A DNA stretch of 64,000 nt from Salinimonas chungwhensis DSM 16280 (GTDB lineage Bacteria; Pseudomonadota; Gammaproteobacteria; Enterobacterales; Alteromonadaceae): assembly GCF_000378185.1 (NCBI RefSeq), contig NZ_KB899378.1, positions 62,001-126,000 on the forward strand, written 5' to 3'. Below, in pieces: positions 9,454 to 19,512 of the stretch. A model generated the notes under the pieces. The model did no database searches. It was not told the origin of the DNA and saw only the letters and a list, made by a program, of their open reading frames with translations. Numbering within the stretch: position 1 is the first letter of the stretch; every line of letters begins with the position of its first letter. The position numbers and the translations under genes were made by a program.

Positions 9454-10635
9454 ATGAACGCGCATAACAGTTTTCGTCTTCTTTGCTTATTACTCTGCTT
9501 ATCAGGCGCAGGATCGGTACTCGCAAAACAACCGCCGCTTGTCATCGCGGTGGACGCAGATTTTAGCACAGTTTCTGCCACAGGTGGTCAGGCTATGTAC
9601 TACGGTGTTGAATTAGCGATAGAAGAAATTAACGAAACTGGGGGTATTGCCGGTCGCCCTTTGCATGTGATCAAATCAGATCACCATGGTAATCCTGCCA
9701 GAGGTGTGGCTAACATTAAACAGCTGGCGCAACAAAAAAACCTGCTTGCCGTGGTAGGCGGGGTCCATACCCCTGTTGCCATAGCGCAGCTTGATGCTAT
9801 TCATGACGAAAACATCCTGTACCTGGGCGCCTGGGCGGCAGGGACCGCCGTGGTGGACAATAATTACACGCCCAACAATGTATTCAGGGTGTCCGTACGA
9901 GACAGCGAAGCGGCGACGGTCTTGCTCAACTATGCCAAGTCGCGAGGGCTGACTAAAGTGGCTTTAGCACTGGAACGCACTGCGTGGGGACGCTCAAACT
10001 TCGCCTCGCTAGACCAGGCCGCGAGCAAGCTGGGAATCGACATTGTGAAAACTGCGTGGGTCAACTGGCAGCAGGTGACCTTCGCTCTCGACGCTGCGTC
10101 TATCGCGGACAGTGAGGCCGAGGCAATCATCATGGTAGCTAATGCTCCTGAAGCGGCGGTAATGACGCGGGCTATCCACGCTCAACTTGGTGATGCTTTG
10201 CCTATCATCGCCCATTGGGGGCTGGTCAGTGGTGATTTTACTACTTTAGTGGGCAAACCATTGTTAACAGCGATGGATATCAGCGTTATACAAACCTTCA
10301 GCTTTCTTTATCAGACCTCCCCACAGGCACAAAAACTGTTACACCGTTACCGCGCTCGCTTTGCTGCAGATATTGACGCATCGGCGGTGCCAGCCGCAGT
10401 CGGCGTAGCGCATGGTTACGACCTGACACATCTTCTGGCCCGTGCAGCGCAGTCGGCTGAAAATCTCAATACTGATGCGCTTCGCGATGCGCTGGAAAAC
10501 CTGCCATCCTATGAAGGTGCAGTTAAAACTTATGCGCCGCCTTTCACCCCAACCCGACATGACGCATTGTGGGCGCAGGATTACTTTATGGCGCGCTTTA
10601 ACGGTGCAGGAAACTTAATTCCTGTGAAGAGATAG
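9454..10635 (+). CDS. Periplasmic binding protein, LivJ/UrtA type (Peripla_BP_6)
   Basis: From the ATG at 9454 the 393-residue product has a textbook signal peptide: MNAHNSFRLL, a leucine-rich core, then GSVLA before KQPPLVIA. The mature part matches type 1 branched-chain amino acid/urea-type binding proteins: GGQAMYYGVELAIEEINETG, GGIAGRPLHVI, AVVGGVHTPVAIAQ, VFRVSVRDSEAA. No ABC permease or ATPase gene is nearby. The next gene, three bases downstream, is a membrane-bound hybrid histidine kinase, so a sensing role, presenting a ligand to the kinase, is more likely than transport (inference). An ATG at 9424 gives a longer N-terminus; neither start has a clear ribosome site. The ligand is unknown. 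Confidence 0.82.
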   Translation: MNAHNSFRLLCLLLCLSGAGSVLAKQPPLVIAVDADFSTVSATGGQAMYYGVELAIEEINETGGIAGRPLHVIKSDHHGNPARGVANIKQLAQQKNLLAVVGGVHTPVAIAQLDAIHDENILYLGAWAAGTAVVDNNYTPNNVFRVSVRDSEAATVLLNYAKSRGLTKVALALERTAWGRSNFASLDQAASKLGIDIVKTAWVNWQQVTFALDAASIADSEAEAIIMVANAPEAAVMTRAIHAQLGDALPIIAHWGLVSGDFTTLVGKPLLTAMDISVIQTFSFLYQTSPQAQKLLHRYRARFAADIDASAVPAAVGVAHGYDLTHLLARAAQSAENLNTDALRDALENLPSYEGAVKTYAPPFTPTRHDALWAQDYFMARFNGAGNLIPVKR

Positions 10636-10638
10636 TTA

Positions 10639-13470
10639 ATGACAAAATCGTCGTCTTTGGCTGGCATTATCCAGCGTGCACTGTTGCCCCGACTGTTTGC
10701 CGCCTTACTGGTAGTTAGCACACTGATTTGTATCGCAGTGTTGTATTTTGCTCACCAGCAAGTCAGCGAAAGACAGAATGCCCATGCCGCTATTTTAAAG
10801 GACGACATTCAAAACAGTCTGCAAGACACGATGGTCTTGCTGCAAAGCGTGGCAGACAACGATATTATTGTTAACAGCCTAGTAGATTATCAGCAACGTG
10901 ATTCTTACCTGCCGCTGTTTTTTCGTACCCTGCGCCTTACCCGAACCACCTCGTTCAGTCTGGCTTTGTATGATTATGCCGGCCAACCCATTATTGAAAA
11001 AAACTGGAAAAAGCCACTCCCGCCGAACCTGCAGCAAAGATGGCAGACGCGAACACTCAAACAAGGCAGGCAAACGGTTTCAGTATCCAAAGACGGCGTC
11101 ATGCTGGCGGTGCCTGTTGTTATGGCTAACAGTGTGGAAGGAGCACTAGTTTTATACGTTGGCAGTCTGACAGATTTAATTTACTCACGTAGCAATGACG
11201 CCATCCAGGTGGTCACTGACGATAACGATATCGTTTTGTACACCAGCGAACCACTGTCTGCATCCGGACAACCCTTTAGCGATGGCGCGTTTGACAGTTG
11301 GATCACTCACGCCACCACCTGGAACAACCTTATCATCAGAAGTATGGTGCCGCTGGAAACGGTTTATCAGTCTGTGTTCTGGCTATTACCCGTACTGCTT
11401 TGCTGCATCATCGCCACCGTTCTGATAAGCGTCTATGCGGTACAGCGTGCAGCACAACTCACAGCAGAAACACTTGTTGCATTGCACCGCTCAATAACTA
11501 CCAGTATGCGCCAGCAACAACCAACGATGTCATCAGCCCCTCCCAATGAAGCTGACGAATTGTCACTTATCAGAAAAGATTTTGACCAGCTGATCGATAA
11601 CCTGCTCAGTATTACCCTTTCCAACCGTCAGTTTTCTAATGTTATCGATTCTTTAGAGGAATTGCTGGTGGTGATGGATAACAACGATCAATTACTCATC
11701 GCTAATCGCCCCTATAAAGACTGCGCTGATGTACTGAACTTTGATCAGCATACGCTTAAAATTATTACAGAGGAAATTCGTAAATCCGGTTCCTTTGTTG
11801 ATAAAAGTTATCAACGCGAAAATGATAAATTTGTCACGATAAAATGGGACTTATTGCCCTTCTTTGATCAGCATAAAAACCGAATCGGCTCTATTCTGGT
11901 GGGTAATAATGTTACCGAACGACGTGAACTGGAAAACAGAAACCGTTTGTTCAGTCATGCTATGCAAAGCGCGACAGTCGCCATCGGGATCGCCAGGCTC
12001 TATGAAAAACGTCTACTTATTATGTTTGTAAATGATTTTTTTACCCGGCTGACCGGTTATTCATTAGCCGACGTGAACAATCAACCGTTGGTGAAGCTGG
12101 CGGGCCCCAGAACAGATATGAAAAAGGTCGACGCGATAAACCATAAATTACTGGCCGGCGAATCGGTTGATGAAACCATTACTCTGCATAAAAAGTCCGG
12201 CGTCTTGTTTTATGCCAGACTTATTTTGACACCGGTGACTTACAATCAAACGGTGACACATTACGTCGCTTTTTGTCAGGATATTACCGAACAGGAGCAA
12301 ACCCACCAATATTTGCTCGAAGCTAAAGCAAAAGCAGAAGAGTCTGCCCGTCTGAAATCGAGCTTTCTTGCCAGTATGAGTCACGAGGTCAGGACGCCTT
12401 TGCATGGTGTGTCCGGCGCATTACAGCTTATTGATAAAACACCGTTGGATGACACGCAGGCCCATTATCTATCGCTGGCCCGCCAGAGCTTGTTGAACCT
12501 GCAGTATATTGTCGATGACATTCTGGACTTCTCCAAAATTGAAGCCGGGCAGCTTAATATTGAGTATGCAAACTTCAATTTACCGCTGCTTATTTCCACT
12601 ACTACTGAACAATATCAGACCGGTTGCGACCAAAAAGGTATCGCCCTTTCAGTAACCACGGTGTTTAACGATGTATCTGAGGTATGTGGTGATTCAATTC
12701 GGCTACGCCAGATATTAGGAAATTTGTTGAGCAACGCAGTGAAATTTACTCAGCACGGGGAGATTTCTTTGCATTTTGCACTATCCGAATTCGCCGGGAA
12801 GTGGAAGTTCACAGGCACCATTGCCGATACAGGTATCGGTATCGAGAGTAATAAACTGAGTACAATCTTTGATGTCTTCACACAGGAAGATAGCAGCACC
12901 ACCCGTCGTTTTGGCGGCACAGGTCTGGGGCTGGCGATTACACGGCAATTATGCCAACTGCTGGGCGGGACAGTCACGGTTGAAAGTACCAAAGGTCAGG
13001 GCAGTACCTTTGCTTTTACTGTGTTTTTTGAAAAAGCCAACGGTTATCAGGATGCGCCTGAAAGTACTCCAGCGAAAGAGGCTCCCGGGAAGATACCAGC
13101 CCTGCGGATTCTGTTGGTCGAAGATAATGAAATCAATCAGGTCATTGCCCGGGAAAATCTTAAACCCCACAAGGTAATGGTGGCAGCTAACGGCAAGTCG
13201 GCCATTCGGGCGCTGCAGCAAGTGAAAAAACCGTTTGATTTGATTTTGATGGATTGCCAGATGCCAGAAATGGATGGGTATGAAGCAACCCGCCGCATCC
13301 GCGCAGGCGCTGCCGGTGAACAGCATCAGGCAGTGCCCGTTATCGCCCTGACGGCCAATGCCATGAAAGGCGATAAAGAAGCGTGCCTGGCTGCCGGAAT
13401 GAACGATTTTATCTCAAAGCCATTTAACGACAGTGATATAAACCGGGTTTTATCGGCCATCACTCAGTGA
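10639..13470 (+). CDS. Hybrid sensor histidine kinase with periplasmic sensor, PAS domains and receiver
   Basis: A 943-residue membrane kinase. TM1 is at about 17-38 and TM2 at about 243-265 ([19 protein letters not shown]), enclosing a periplasmic domain of about 200 residues that looks like a double-Cache/PAS sensor. Two PAS-like regions follow (about 335-430 and 435-555). The kinase core has [11 protein letters not shown] with His582, the N box [15 protein letters not shown] and [11 protein letters not shown]-terminal receiver has [21 protein letters not shown] with phospho-acceptor Asp872, and the FISKPF lysine. No Hpt domain or separate response regulator is encoded nearby, so the output partner is elsewhere. 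The gene follows the binding protein by 3 bases and they are almost certainly cotranscribed. Confidence 0.92.
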   Translation: MTKSSSLAGIIQRALLPRLFAALLVVSTLICIAVLYFAHQQVSERQNAHAAILKDDIQNSLQDTMVLLQSVADNDIIVNSLVDYQQRDSYLPLFFRTLRLTRTTSFSLALYDYAGQPIIEKNWKKPLPPNLQQRWQTRTLKQGRQTVSVSKDGVMLAVPVVMANSVEGALVLYVGSLTDLIYSRSNDAIQVVTDDNDIVLYTSEPLSASGQPFSDGAFDSWITHATTWNNLIIRSMVPLETVYQSVFWLLPVLLCCIIATVLISVYAVQRAAQLTAETLVALHRSITTSMRQQQPTMSSAPPNEADELSLIRKDFDQLIDNLLSITLSNRQFSNVIDSLEELLVVMDNNDQLLIANRPYKDCADVLNFDQHTLKIITEEIRKSGSFVDKSYQRENDKFVTIKWDLLPFFDQHKNRIGSILVGNNVTERRELENRNRLFSHAMQSATVAIGIARLYEKRLLIMFVNDFFTRLTGYSLADVNNQPLVKLAGPRTDMKKVDAINHKLLAGESVDETITLHKKSGVLFYARLILTPVTYNQTVTHYVAFCQDITEQEQTHQYLLEAKAKAEESARLKSSFLASMSHEVRTPLHGVSGALQLIDKTPLDDTQAHYLSLARQSLLNLQYIVDDILDFSKIEAGQLNIEYANFNLPLLISTTTEQYQTGCDQKGIALSVTTVFNDVSEVCGDSIRLRQILGNLLSNAVKFTQHGEISLHFALSEFAGKWKFTGTIADTGIGIESNKLSTIFDVFTQEDSSTTRRFGGTGLGLAITRQLCQLLGGTVTVESTKGQGSTFAFTVFFEKANGYQDAPESTPAKEAPGKIPALRILLVEDNEINQVIARENLKPHKVMVAANGKSAIRALQQVKKPFDLILMDCQMPEMDGYEATRRIRAGAAGEQHQAVPVIALTANAMKGDKEACLAAGMNDFISKPFNDSDINRVLSAITQ

Positions 13471-13638
13471 GCCCAACCAACAGCCAGCGTTGAGTTTCCA
13501 AAGATAGTGATGTTAACGCTCCTTCGTTCTGGCATAATCTGACCCAGATACTCTCACCAACTGTCAATGACCTTCCATGACCTGTTTCTCGTTTAATAAA
13601 TTCTTCTGCGCGAGCAAGCAAAGGACCGCCATCCAGCG

Positions 13639-14328
13639 ATGAATATCGGCGTTGTTGCACGGACGTGTCTATTATTGGCGGCGCTGGCCGCAGCACTTTT
13701 TTGCGTGCATGCGGGGACCGTCTACTTGTCTGCTGCGCGTACCCAGGCCTCGGTTGATGCGTGGTTTAACGGCAAGGTGGAGCCCACTCATTCACAGCTG
13801 CGCACTGCTCAGCAGACATTAGCTAATGCTGATAGCATATTATTCAACGATGCTGATATAAAAATTTCGCTGGCGAAAGTTAATATCGTGCGGGCCCGCA
13901 AGAAAACCGGCGACATTTACCTTGACGCCGTACAGCGCTATATCAGTGAAGCACAAGCGCTGCGCCCCACGCATTTTGAAGCATTGGCACTACAGGTTTT
14001 TCTAGACGATTACCGCAACCAGAATGATTGTAAAGCGGTGTCATCTTTACAGCAATTATTGCAAATAGCACCGTTTGAAACCCAGGTTCAGATGCTCGCC
14101 GGTCCAATTTTAATTAAACGATGGTATGAATTGCCAGCAGCGGTACAGGAATTCGCAAAGCCGTTAATCACCAGCGCGCTGCGGGAGCCTTCTACCCGCG
14201 AGACGATGTTATCTGCCATGGGCACGTATAAAATCGTCGCGCCCTTCAGGTGCTGCTCGCCCAACCGTGAGACATCCGCCAGATTACGTGCGTTAGAGGC
14301 GGAGGCAGACAATGCGACCTACCAGTAA
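13639..14328 (+). CDS. Membrane-anchored helical protein linked to O-antigen ligase-type gene
   Basis: This 229-residue product begins with an N-terminal signal anchor (MNIGVVARTCLLLAALAAALFCVHAGTV... hydrophobic to about residue 32). The rest is alpha-helical and alanine-rich with TPR-like spacing (TLANADSILFNDADIKISLAKV, LRPTHFEALALQVFLDDYRN, LQQLLQIAPFETQVQMLAGP). It is probably periplasmic. Its stop overlaps the start of the O-antigen ligase-type gene by 17 bases, so the two are translated together and likely act together in polysaccharide polymerisation or attachment; similar small helical partners occur next to such ligases. The ribosome site is weak (AAAGGA 16 bases upstream). I do not recognise a named family. 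Confidence 0.72.
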   Translation: MNIGVVARTCLLLAALAAALFCVHAGTVYLSAARTQASVDAWFNGKVEPTHSQLRTAQQTLANADSILFNDADIKISLAKVNIVRARKKTGDIYLDAVQRYISEAQALRPTHFEALALQVFLDDYRNQNDCKAVSSLQQLLQIAPFETQVQMLAGPILIKRWYELPAAVQEFAKPLITSALREPSTRETMLSAMGTYKIVAPFRCCSPNRETSARLRALEAEADNATYQ

Positions 14329-15679
14329 TATTTTTGACACCGCGGCCCGCTATTGCATTTATACAGTCATCTTCCTGGCGCCCTGGCTGCATGGCGCGGA
14401 ACAAACCTGGGAACAGTTGTTCTGTAGCGCTGTCATATTTATGGCTGTAGTGCTGGTTTTGGCAGGGAAACGACCATCTCTGTTACCCGGAAAGCAGGCG
14501 GTCTGGATTATCGGCTTGTTTGGACTGTGGCTGGTTTATTGCGCTTTCTACTTGCTGCCCCTTCCCTTAGACCTGATAGCTGCCCTCTCCCCTGCAAATT
14601 CCGGTATTACTGACTCAGCCTCCCCTGTTAGGACACATCTGACCGTATACTGGCAAGCGTCATTCTTAGCACTGTGCAAGTACAGCGCATTAGTGGCGTT
14701 GTTTATCGTGGTGATTACCGTTTTTCAGGGTTCTGACAGAATGCGCCAACTTGCCTGGGTGTTGGTGACAAGTTCAGGGGCAACCGCCGTCTACTCGCAG
14801 CTTAATTTTCTAACCCACGGGCAGTTTGAAATTGTTTCAGCTATTCCGCCCTGGGACTTTAGCTGGCAGGAGGGTATTCGGGGAACATTCAGTTATAAGA
14901 ATCAATATGCGCTATACCTGGTAATGAATATATGCATTACAGTCGGCTTACTGGCTGACGCCTTGTTGCAGAGACGCAAACATCGCAACATCTCATGGAC
15001 ACCAGTGGCCATACTGGTAATTGTATTGGGTCTTTTATTGATTACGCTGTTAAATACCAGCTCGCGCGGCGCCCTGCTTTCATTGCTACTGGGAGGCGGC
15101 ATGACGGGTTTGCTGCTTGTACGCCGTAATCGTTCCCTTACGACGCGGCTGTTTAATAAAAAAGTTATAGCAGCTAGTGTAGTAGCTTTGGTGGTTGCGA
15201 CCGCCGGTTTCACCCAATCATCTATTTACGAGCGGTTTACCAGTGAAAAGATGGCAGATAATGGGCGGGCAATGCTCTGGCAAACTGCTGCCGATGTGCT
15301 CGTCGATTATCCGGTAACAGGATCAGGGCCGGGCACATATCCCTACATTCAGCATCAATACAAACCGTTATTACTGGGCAATTCTCAAATGTCAAAACGC
15401 GCTCATAATGATTACTTAGAAACGCTGGCAACCCATGGCGTGCTCGGCGCTGCATTACTTTTATTACCACTTTTTCTGTTGACCATTACGCTATTGAGTA
15501 CCTCTTTAACCGCCACCAGCGCTGGATTATTAATGGGCTGTCAGGCTGCGATTCTGGCTTATCTGATACAGGCGGCGTTTGATGTTAATGCCGGTGTTTT
15601 TTTGCTGCCAGTGCTGTTTATTTTGCTACTTGGTACCGGCTGGAATATTGTCCGGCAATCACGCCAACAAATCTGCTAA
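14312..15679 (+). CDS. O-antigen ligase/polymerase family membrane protein (Wzy_C-type)
   Basis: A 455-residue polytopic inner-membrane protein with roughly 10-12 hydrophobic segments. The central signature fits the Wzy_C/WaaL superfamily: SWQEGIRGTFSYKNQYALYL before a helix, STSSRGALLSLLLGG-like sequence (NTSSRGALLSLLLGG), and the periplasmic loop GRAMLWQTAADVLVDYPVTG followed by GSGPGTYPYIQHQY and RAHNDYLETLATHG. The RG/NxxxE and HND elements are those conserved in this superfamily. It could ligate O-antigen to lipid A-core or polymerise an exopolysaccharide; sequence alone does not decide. No glycosyltransferase or export genes lie nearby, so the pair is isolated from any visible polysaccharide cluster. 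Confidence 0.88.
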   Translation: MRPTSNIFDTAARYCIYTVIFLAPWLHGAEQTWEQLFCSAVIFMAVVLVLAGKRPSLLPGKQAVWIIGLFGLWLVYCAFYLLPLPLDLIAALSPANSGITDSASPVRTHLTVYWQASFLALCKYSALVALFIVVITVFQGSDRMRQLAWVLVTSSGATAVYSQLNFLTHGQFEIVSAIPPWDFSWQEGIRGTFSYKNQYALYLVMNICITVGLLADALLQRRKHRNISWTPVAILVIVLGLLLITLLNTSSRGALLSLLLGGGMTGLLLVRRNRSLTTRLFNKKVIAASVVALVVATAGFTQSSIYERFTSEKMADNGRAMLWQTAADVLVDYPVTGSGPGTYPYIQHQYKPLLLGNSQMSKRAHNDYLETLATHGVLGAALLLLPLFLLTITLLSTSLTATSAGLLMGCQAAILAYLIQAAFDVNAGVFLLPVLFILLLGTGWNIVRQSRQQIC

Positions 15680-15853
15680 TTTTCTGGTCCCGGCGTACGT
15701 ATTCATTCGTCTTTGTGGCAGAGATACGCATAGCGCAAAACACTTTTTTTGCCGTAACATGAACGGGATCTGACAGTCCGTGCGTATGTATGGTCATTCT
15801 GTAAATTTGCAGATTCTTCATCAACCTAAATCAGGCTCATACAGGAGAACGAG

Positions 15854-16576
15854 ATGTCACACTTTGTTGCGCTAAATCCTCACCAGCATAAGAACCTGAA
15901 GGTGCTTCCCGACAAAGTGGCACAAACCGGCAGAAACAGTCATACCGTGTCAGTGGTGTTAAGTGAGTTTACCGACCTTATCGTGCAATACCCTATTGTA
16001 TTTACTAAAGATGCAGACTCAGGGCAATTTGTTTGTTCAGCATTACTGGGGTTTGAGAAAGGTGAGAACCTGTTTTGGCAGAATGATCGTTGGGAGGGAT
16101 TGTATATTCCCGCTCAGGTCCAGCGTCGGCCGTTTTATATTGGTCAGCAAGAAAATGAAGATGGTGAAAATCATCTTGTCTGTATCGATACGGAAAGTGA
16201 CGCTGTTAGTGAGGACAGCGGCGAGCCTTTATTCGATGAAAATGGCCAGCCCACGCCCCTGATGACTGATAAACAGGAATTACTGGCGCTGCTTTTGGAA
16301 GGTAAACAACATACAAAAGCGTTTATCAAAGCATTGGTCGAACTAGAGTTACTCACGCCGATTTCTCTGGATATTTCGTTTATCGATGGTTCTTCGAAAA
16401 AAGTTGAGGGTATATACACCATCGATGAAGATCGGCTAGCGGGTTTATATGGTGAAACGGTTGGTATTTTACATGAGCGGGGTTTTCTGGCGCCAGCGTA
16501 TACCATGCTAGCGTCTCACGCCCATATCTATTCTTTAATTGAGCGTAAAAACAGCCGTCTTTCCGCTCGGAAATAA
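15854..16576 (+). CDS. SapC family protein
   Basis: A 240-residue soluble protein matching the SapC family. Typical features are the block QYPIVFTKDADSGQF, SALLGFEKGENLFW, W(E)GLYIPAQVQRRPF, a short acidic stretch with GEPLFDENGQPT, and a C-terminal half with SLDISFIDGSSKKVEG-type sequence and GIYTIDEDRLAGL. Family members were named from a Campylobacter S-layer locus, but their biochemical role is not established; in marine gammaproteobacteria they often sit beside tryptophan-halogenase-like and TonB-receptor genes, none of which is here. The start follows a good AGGAGA site. No signal peptide is visible. The gene stands alone ahead of convergent rnpB. Confidence 0.85.
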   Translation: MSHFVALNPHQHKNLKVLPDKVAQTGRNSHTVSVVLSEFTDLIVQYPIVFTKDADSGQFVCSALLGFEKGENLFWQNDRWEGLYIPAQVQRRPFYIGQQENEDGENHLVCIDTESDAVSEDSGEPLFDENGQPTPLMTDKQELLALLLEGKQHTKAFIKALVELELLTPISLDISFIDGSSKKVEGIYTIDEDRLAGLYGETVGILHERGFLAPAYTMLASHAHIYSLIERKNSRLSARK

Positions 16577-16581
16577 AGGCT

Positions 16582-16598
16582 AAGCGGCGCCGCCGCTT
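16582..16598. terminator. Hairpin between sapC-family gene and rnpB, possible bidirectional terminator
   Basis: AAGCGGC / GCCGCTT forms a perfect 7-bp stem with a 3-base loop just after the SapC stop and about 30 bases beyond the rnpB 3' end. It is followed by TGTCTT on the plus strand and by AGCCTTTATTT on the minus strand, so T-runs are weak on both sides. Confidence 0.5.
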
Positions 16599-16628
16599 TG
16601 TCTTACATAATGAAATGATGTAAAAGTT

Positions 16629-16977
<349 letters not shown>

Positions 16978-16984
16978 GAGGCGC

Positions 16985-16990
16985 ATTCTA
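16985..16990 (-). promoter_or_regulatory. Predicted -10 of the rnpB promoter
   Basis: TAGAAT on the minus strand lies 7 bases before the predicted first base of the RNase P RNA, the right distance for a sigma-70 -10. The matching -35 is not clear. Confidence 0.55.
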
Positions 16991-17287
16991 CCCGAGACGG
17001 AAACTGAATACGATAAAAATAAAAGAGAATTGTCGGGGAGGCAATACAAATCCTGTTAGCAGAAAGGCTGATGACAAAACCACGACAGTAAATAGCTGCA
17101 CATCTGAGTTTTCGGGATTGCAGGCTACTGAATAAACTTATTTGCTAATAAGCCAAACTCACCCGCAGAAGGCGTTTGAGCATTATTTTTGGGATTTTTT
17201 TAGCGCCAGCGGCGGTGCGAATATCTACCTTTAGCAAAGGTGAAGCTCTGCGTTAGCTTCTGACTTAAGGTCTTTAGAGGGGCCGAA
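16991..17287. other. Gene-free stretch between rnpB and the histidine kinase, with two small hairpins
   Basis: No credible gene is present. Next to the histidine-kinase stop are two adjacent perfect hairpins: ACCTTT/AAAGGT at 17227-17241 and GAAGCT/AGCTTC at 17242-17260. They lie downstream of the kinase gene, probably in its mRNA 3' end, but lack a clear T-run. The rest, including the rnpB upstream side, shows nothing else I can name. Confidence 0.5.
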
Positions 17288-18484
17288 TTACTCGATTTTC
17301 ACAATTTTTGTTTGTCCACTGACATTGGTATCTTCAGGTAATTCAATTTTAAAGCGTGTGCCTTGTTCTTTGTCACTGGATAACGATACGGTGCCGCCAT
17401 GCCCTTCTACAGCTGACTTTACAAATGCCAGCCCTATACCCCAGCTTTTTGCGTGCTTGTTGTCGCGAGATTCATGACTTTTGAGATATCGAAAAATTTC
17501 ATCCCACTCATTTTCTGCAATAGGATTACCAAAATTGTGCACCTCTACCACAACATTTCCGTCTTTTTTTACTGCGCTGATGGTTACATCACTTTGTTGA
17601 TCACCGTATTTGAACGCATTTGAAATCAGATTTTCGAAAATACGCTTCAGCATTATCTCATCGAAGACGGCAGCAATTTCCTCGGTAGGTAAATTGACCT
17701 TAAGCTTGTCACCATACATATTTATCGCTTCCTCAGCGACAGAGGAGAGCAAGCCATTTAAGCTTGCCTGTTTGAAGTTAAGCTCAATGCCCTGGCCAGA
17801 CTCTATGGACAATGTTTGCAGCATATCTTCCAGCATTACTGCTATGCGCGCAGCTGCAGAATTAATTCGTTTACCGTAATCGGGCGTTTTAACGATGTCA
17901 TGCTGCTCAACAGCTAATTCACCCAGCATTGAAATTACGTATAGCGGTGAGCGAATATCGTGAACCACCGTGCCCAGTAGTTTTCGCTGTGTGGAATGAA
18001 GGGTATCCGTAAAGACCGCCATAGACTCACGGGTACATCTTTCTATTACATTGGTAACGATTTCAAGATGATCGATATCCAGTAAGTGGTGCTGCTGCAA
18101 AAAGTCCACCAGTACTTTTCTCAACAGTACATACTCCCAGTAAACTTTATCGGCATTATATGCATTTATATTGGCCCGCTGCTTCCCGTGTTTTTTACCG
18201 CCTCGCTTACTATCTGAGATTTGCCCCTCGTTGTAGGTCATATCCCCGGGAAGGTGGTGCTGGGTTTTATCTTCTGACTCATCAAATTCCGAAAATTCGT
18301 CTATTAGTGCATCAATGATATAAATCATGTGATCAGCGAACTCGTCATCTGTCAGGGTTACCTCATCGCCGAATTCTTCTTTTACCTTACAAACCCAGGA
18401 ATTGATAAGCGGCTTACGGTTATTTTTCAGAACATCGATAACATTTTGCGTTTCAATTTCTGATACTGAATTGATGTTATTCAT
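17288..18484 (-). CDS. Soluble histidine kinase with RsbRD-like N-terminal domain
   Basis: A 398-residue cytoplasmic kinase without TM segments. Residues about 12-160 resemble the RsbRD N-terminal domain: a helical start (VIDVLKNNRKPLINSWV) and the family signature HGKQRANINAYNADKVYWEY then LLRKVL. An acidic, low-complexity insert lies near 62-95. The kinase part has VVHDIRSPLYVI with His175, the N box ENLISNAFKYG, HNFGNPI in place of a standard G1 box, and WGIGLAFVKSAVEGHGG. Such kinases resemble bacteriophytochrome-type HisKA proteins lacking the photosensor. No response regulator is adjacent. The input signal is unknown. Confidence 0.85.
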   Translation of the reverse strand: MNNINSVSEIETQNVIDVLKNNRKPLINSWVCKVKEEFGDEVTLTDDEFADHMIYIIDALIDEFSEFDESEDKTQHHLPGDMTYNEGQISDSKRGGKKHGKQRANINAYNADKVYWEYVLLRKVLVDFLQQHHLLDIDHLEIVTNVIERCTRESMAVFTDTLHSTQRKLLGTVVHDIRSPLYVISMLGELAVEQHDIVKTPDYGKRINSAAARIAVMLEDMLQTLSIESGQGIELNFKQASLNGLLSSVAEEAINMYGDKLKVNLPTEEIAAVFDEIMLKRIFENLISNAFKYGDQQSDVTISAVKKDGNVVVEVHNFGNPIAENEWDEIFRYLKSHESRDNKHAKSWGIGLAFVKSAVEGHGGTVSLSSDKEQGTRFKIELPEDTNVSGQTKIVKIE

Positions 18485-18623
18485 ATTTGTATATTTGATA
18501 TTTCGCGGCGATGGGAGGATGGTATATATGCAACTTAATTTTAGCGTTGAGAAAAAATAATCCCAGTTAAATCGCGGACCAGCTGAAAATTTAATAAAAG
18601 TTTTTAAACATAGCCTTAATTAC

Positions 18624-18650
18624 AAAAAAAGCCCTCGCTGGAGGGCTTTA
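18624..18650 (-). terminator. Intrinsic terminator after the YebC-family gene
   Basis: On the minus strand the stem GCCCTC / GAGGGC with a 4-base loop is followed by seven T. It lies about 40 bases past the stop of the YebC-family gene. Confidence 0.85.
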
Positions 18651-18689
18651 AGATATTGAAAAACTGTGTTGCGAAAACAGAGCCAACTT

Positions 18690-19412
18690 TTAATCGGGCA
18701 GAATTGCATTGTGATAAACATCCTGCACGTCATCACAATCATTCAGCATATCCATGAATTTTTCAAACATCGGCCGATCTTCTTCGCTGATCTCTGTCTC
18801 CGTCTGAGGAATGAACGTAATTTCCTCAGTATCCAGAGTCAAGTCAGGGTAGGCTTCTGTAAGCGCTGTGCGCACATTGTTAAATTCTGTGTGCGGCGCA
18901 TAAACTGTAATTTTACCGTCTTCCTGCTCTACCTCTGACACATCAACATCCGCTTCCATCAGCGTTTCCAATACTGCATCTTCATCTTCACCGGCGAACT
19001 GGAATACAGCCTGGTGATCGAACATATGGCTTACTGCACCCGGCGCGCCAATTTTAGCATTCGTTTTGGTAAAACAGTTGCGCACGTCTGTGATGGTACG
19101 ATTAGCATTATCTGTCAGGCAGTCAACAATTACCATACAGTTGCCGGGGCCGAAACCTTCGTACCGGGCAGCTTCATAATTTTCGCCCGTACCACCCGCG
19201 GCCTTATCAATCGCTTTATCAATCACATGGCTTGGCACCTGGTCTTTTTTTGCTTTGTCCATAAGCCGGCGTAGCGACAAATTAGTTTCGGGATCTGCAC
19301 CGCCATTTTTTGCACAAACATAAATTTCTTTCCCATATTTGGAATAAACTTTTGTTTTTGCCCCGGCGGTTTTGGCCATGGCGGCTTTTCTTACTTCAAA
19401 TGCTCTACCCAT
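18690..19412 (-). CDS. YebC/PmpR family protein (YeeN-like paralogue)
   Basis: A 240-residue member of the YebC/PmpR (TACO1-related) family. Members are described as DNA-binding regulators and, more recently, as factors that help ribosomes through difficult sequences. Signatures include [57 protein letters not shown] and [22 protein letters not shown]. The [21 protein letters not shown] type of N-terminus marks the second gammaproteobacterial paralogue, distinct from the canonical yebC found next to ruvC. Length fits the family. It stands between the histidine kinase and zapE and has its own terminator. Confidence 0.9.
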   Translation of the reverse strand: MGRAFEVRKAAMAKTAGAKTKVYSKYGKEIYVCAKNGGADPETNLSLRRLMDKAKKDQVPSHVIDKAIDKAAGGTGENYEAARYEGFGPGNCMVIVDCLTDNANRTITDVRNCFTKTNAKIGAPGAVSHMFDHQAVFQFAGEDEDAVLETLMEADVDVSEVEQEDGKITVYAPHTEFNNVRTALTEAYPDLTLDTEEITFIPQTETEISEEDRPMFEKFMDMLNDCDDVQDVYHNAILPD

Positions 19413-19512
19413 TATTCTCGTCTCTTGCTTCTATTGAGAGTGGCGAGCGCTGCGCCACTTAGTTCGATATTGCAGCTAAGTTTACCCACTATCATCAGCC
19501 CTGAACAGGGCT

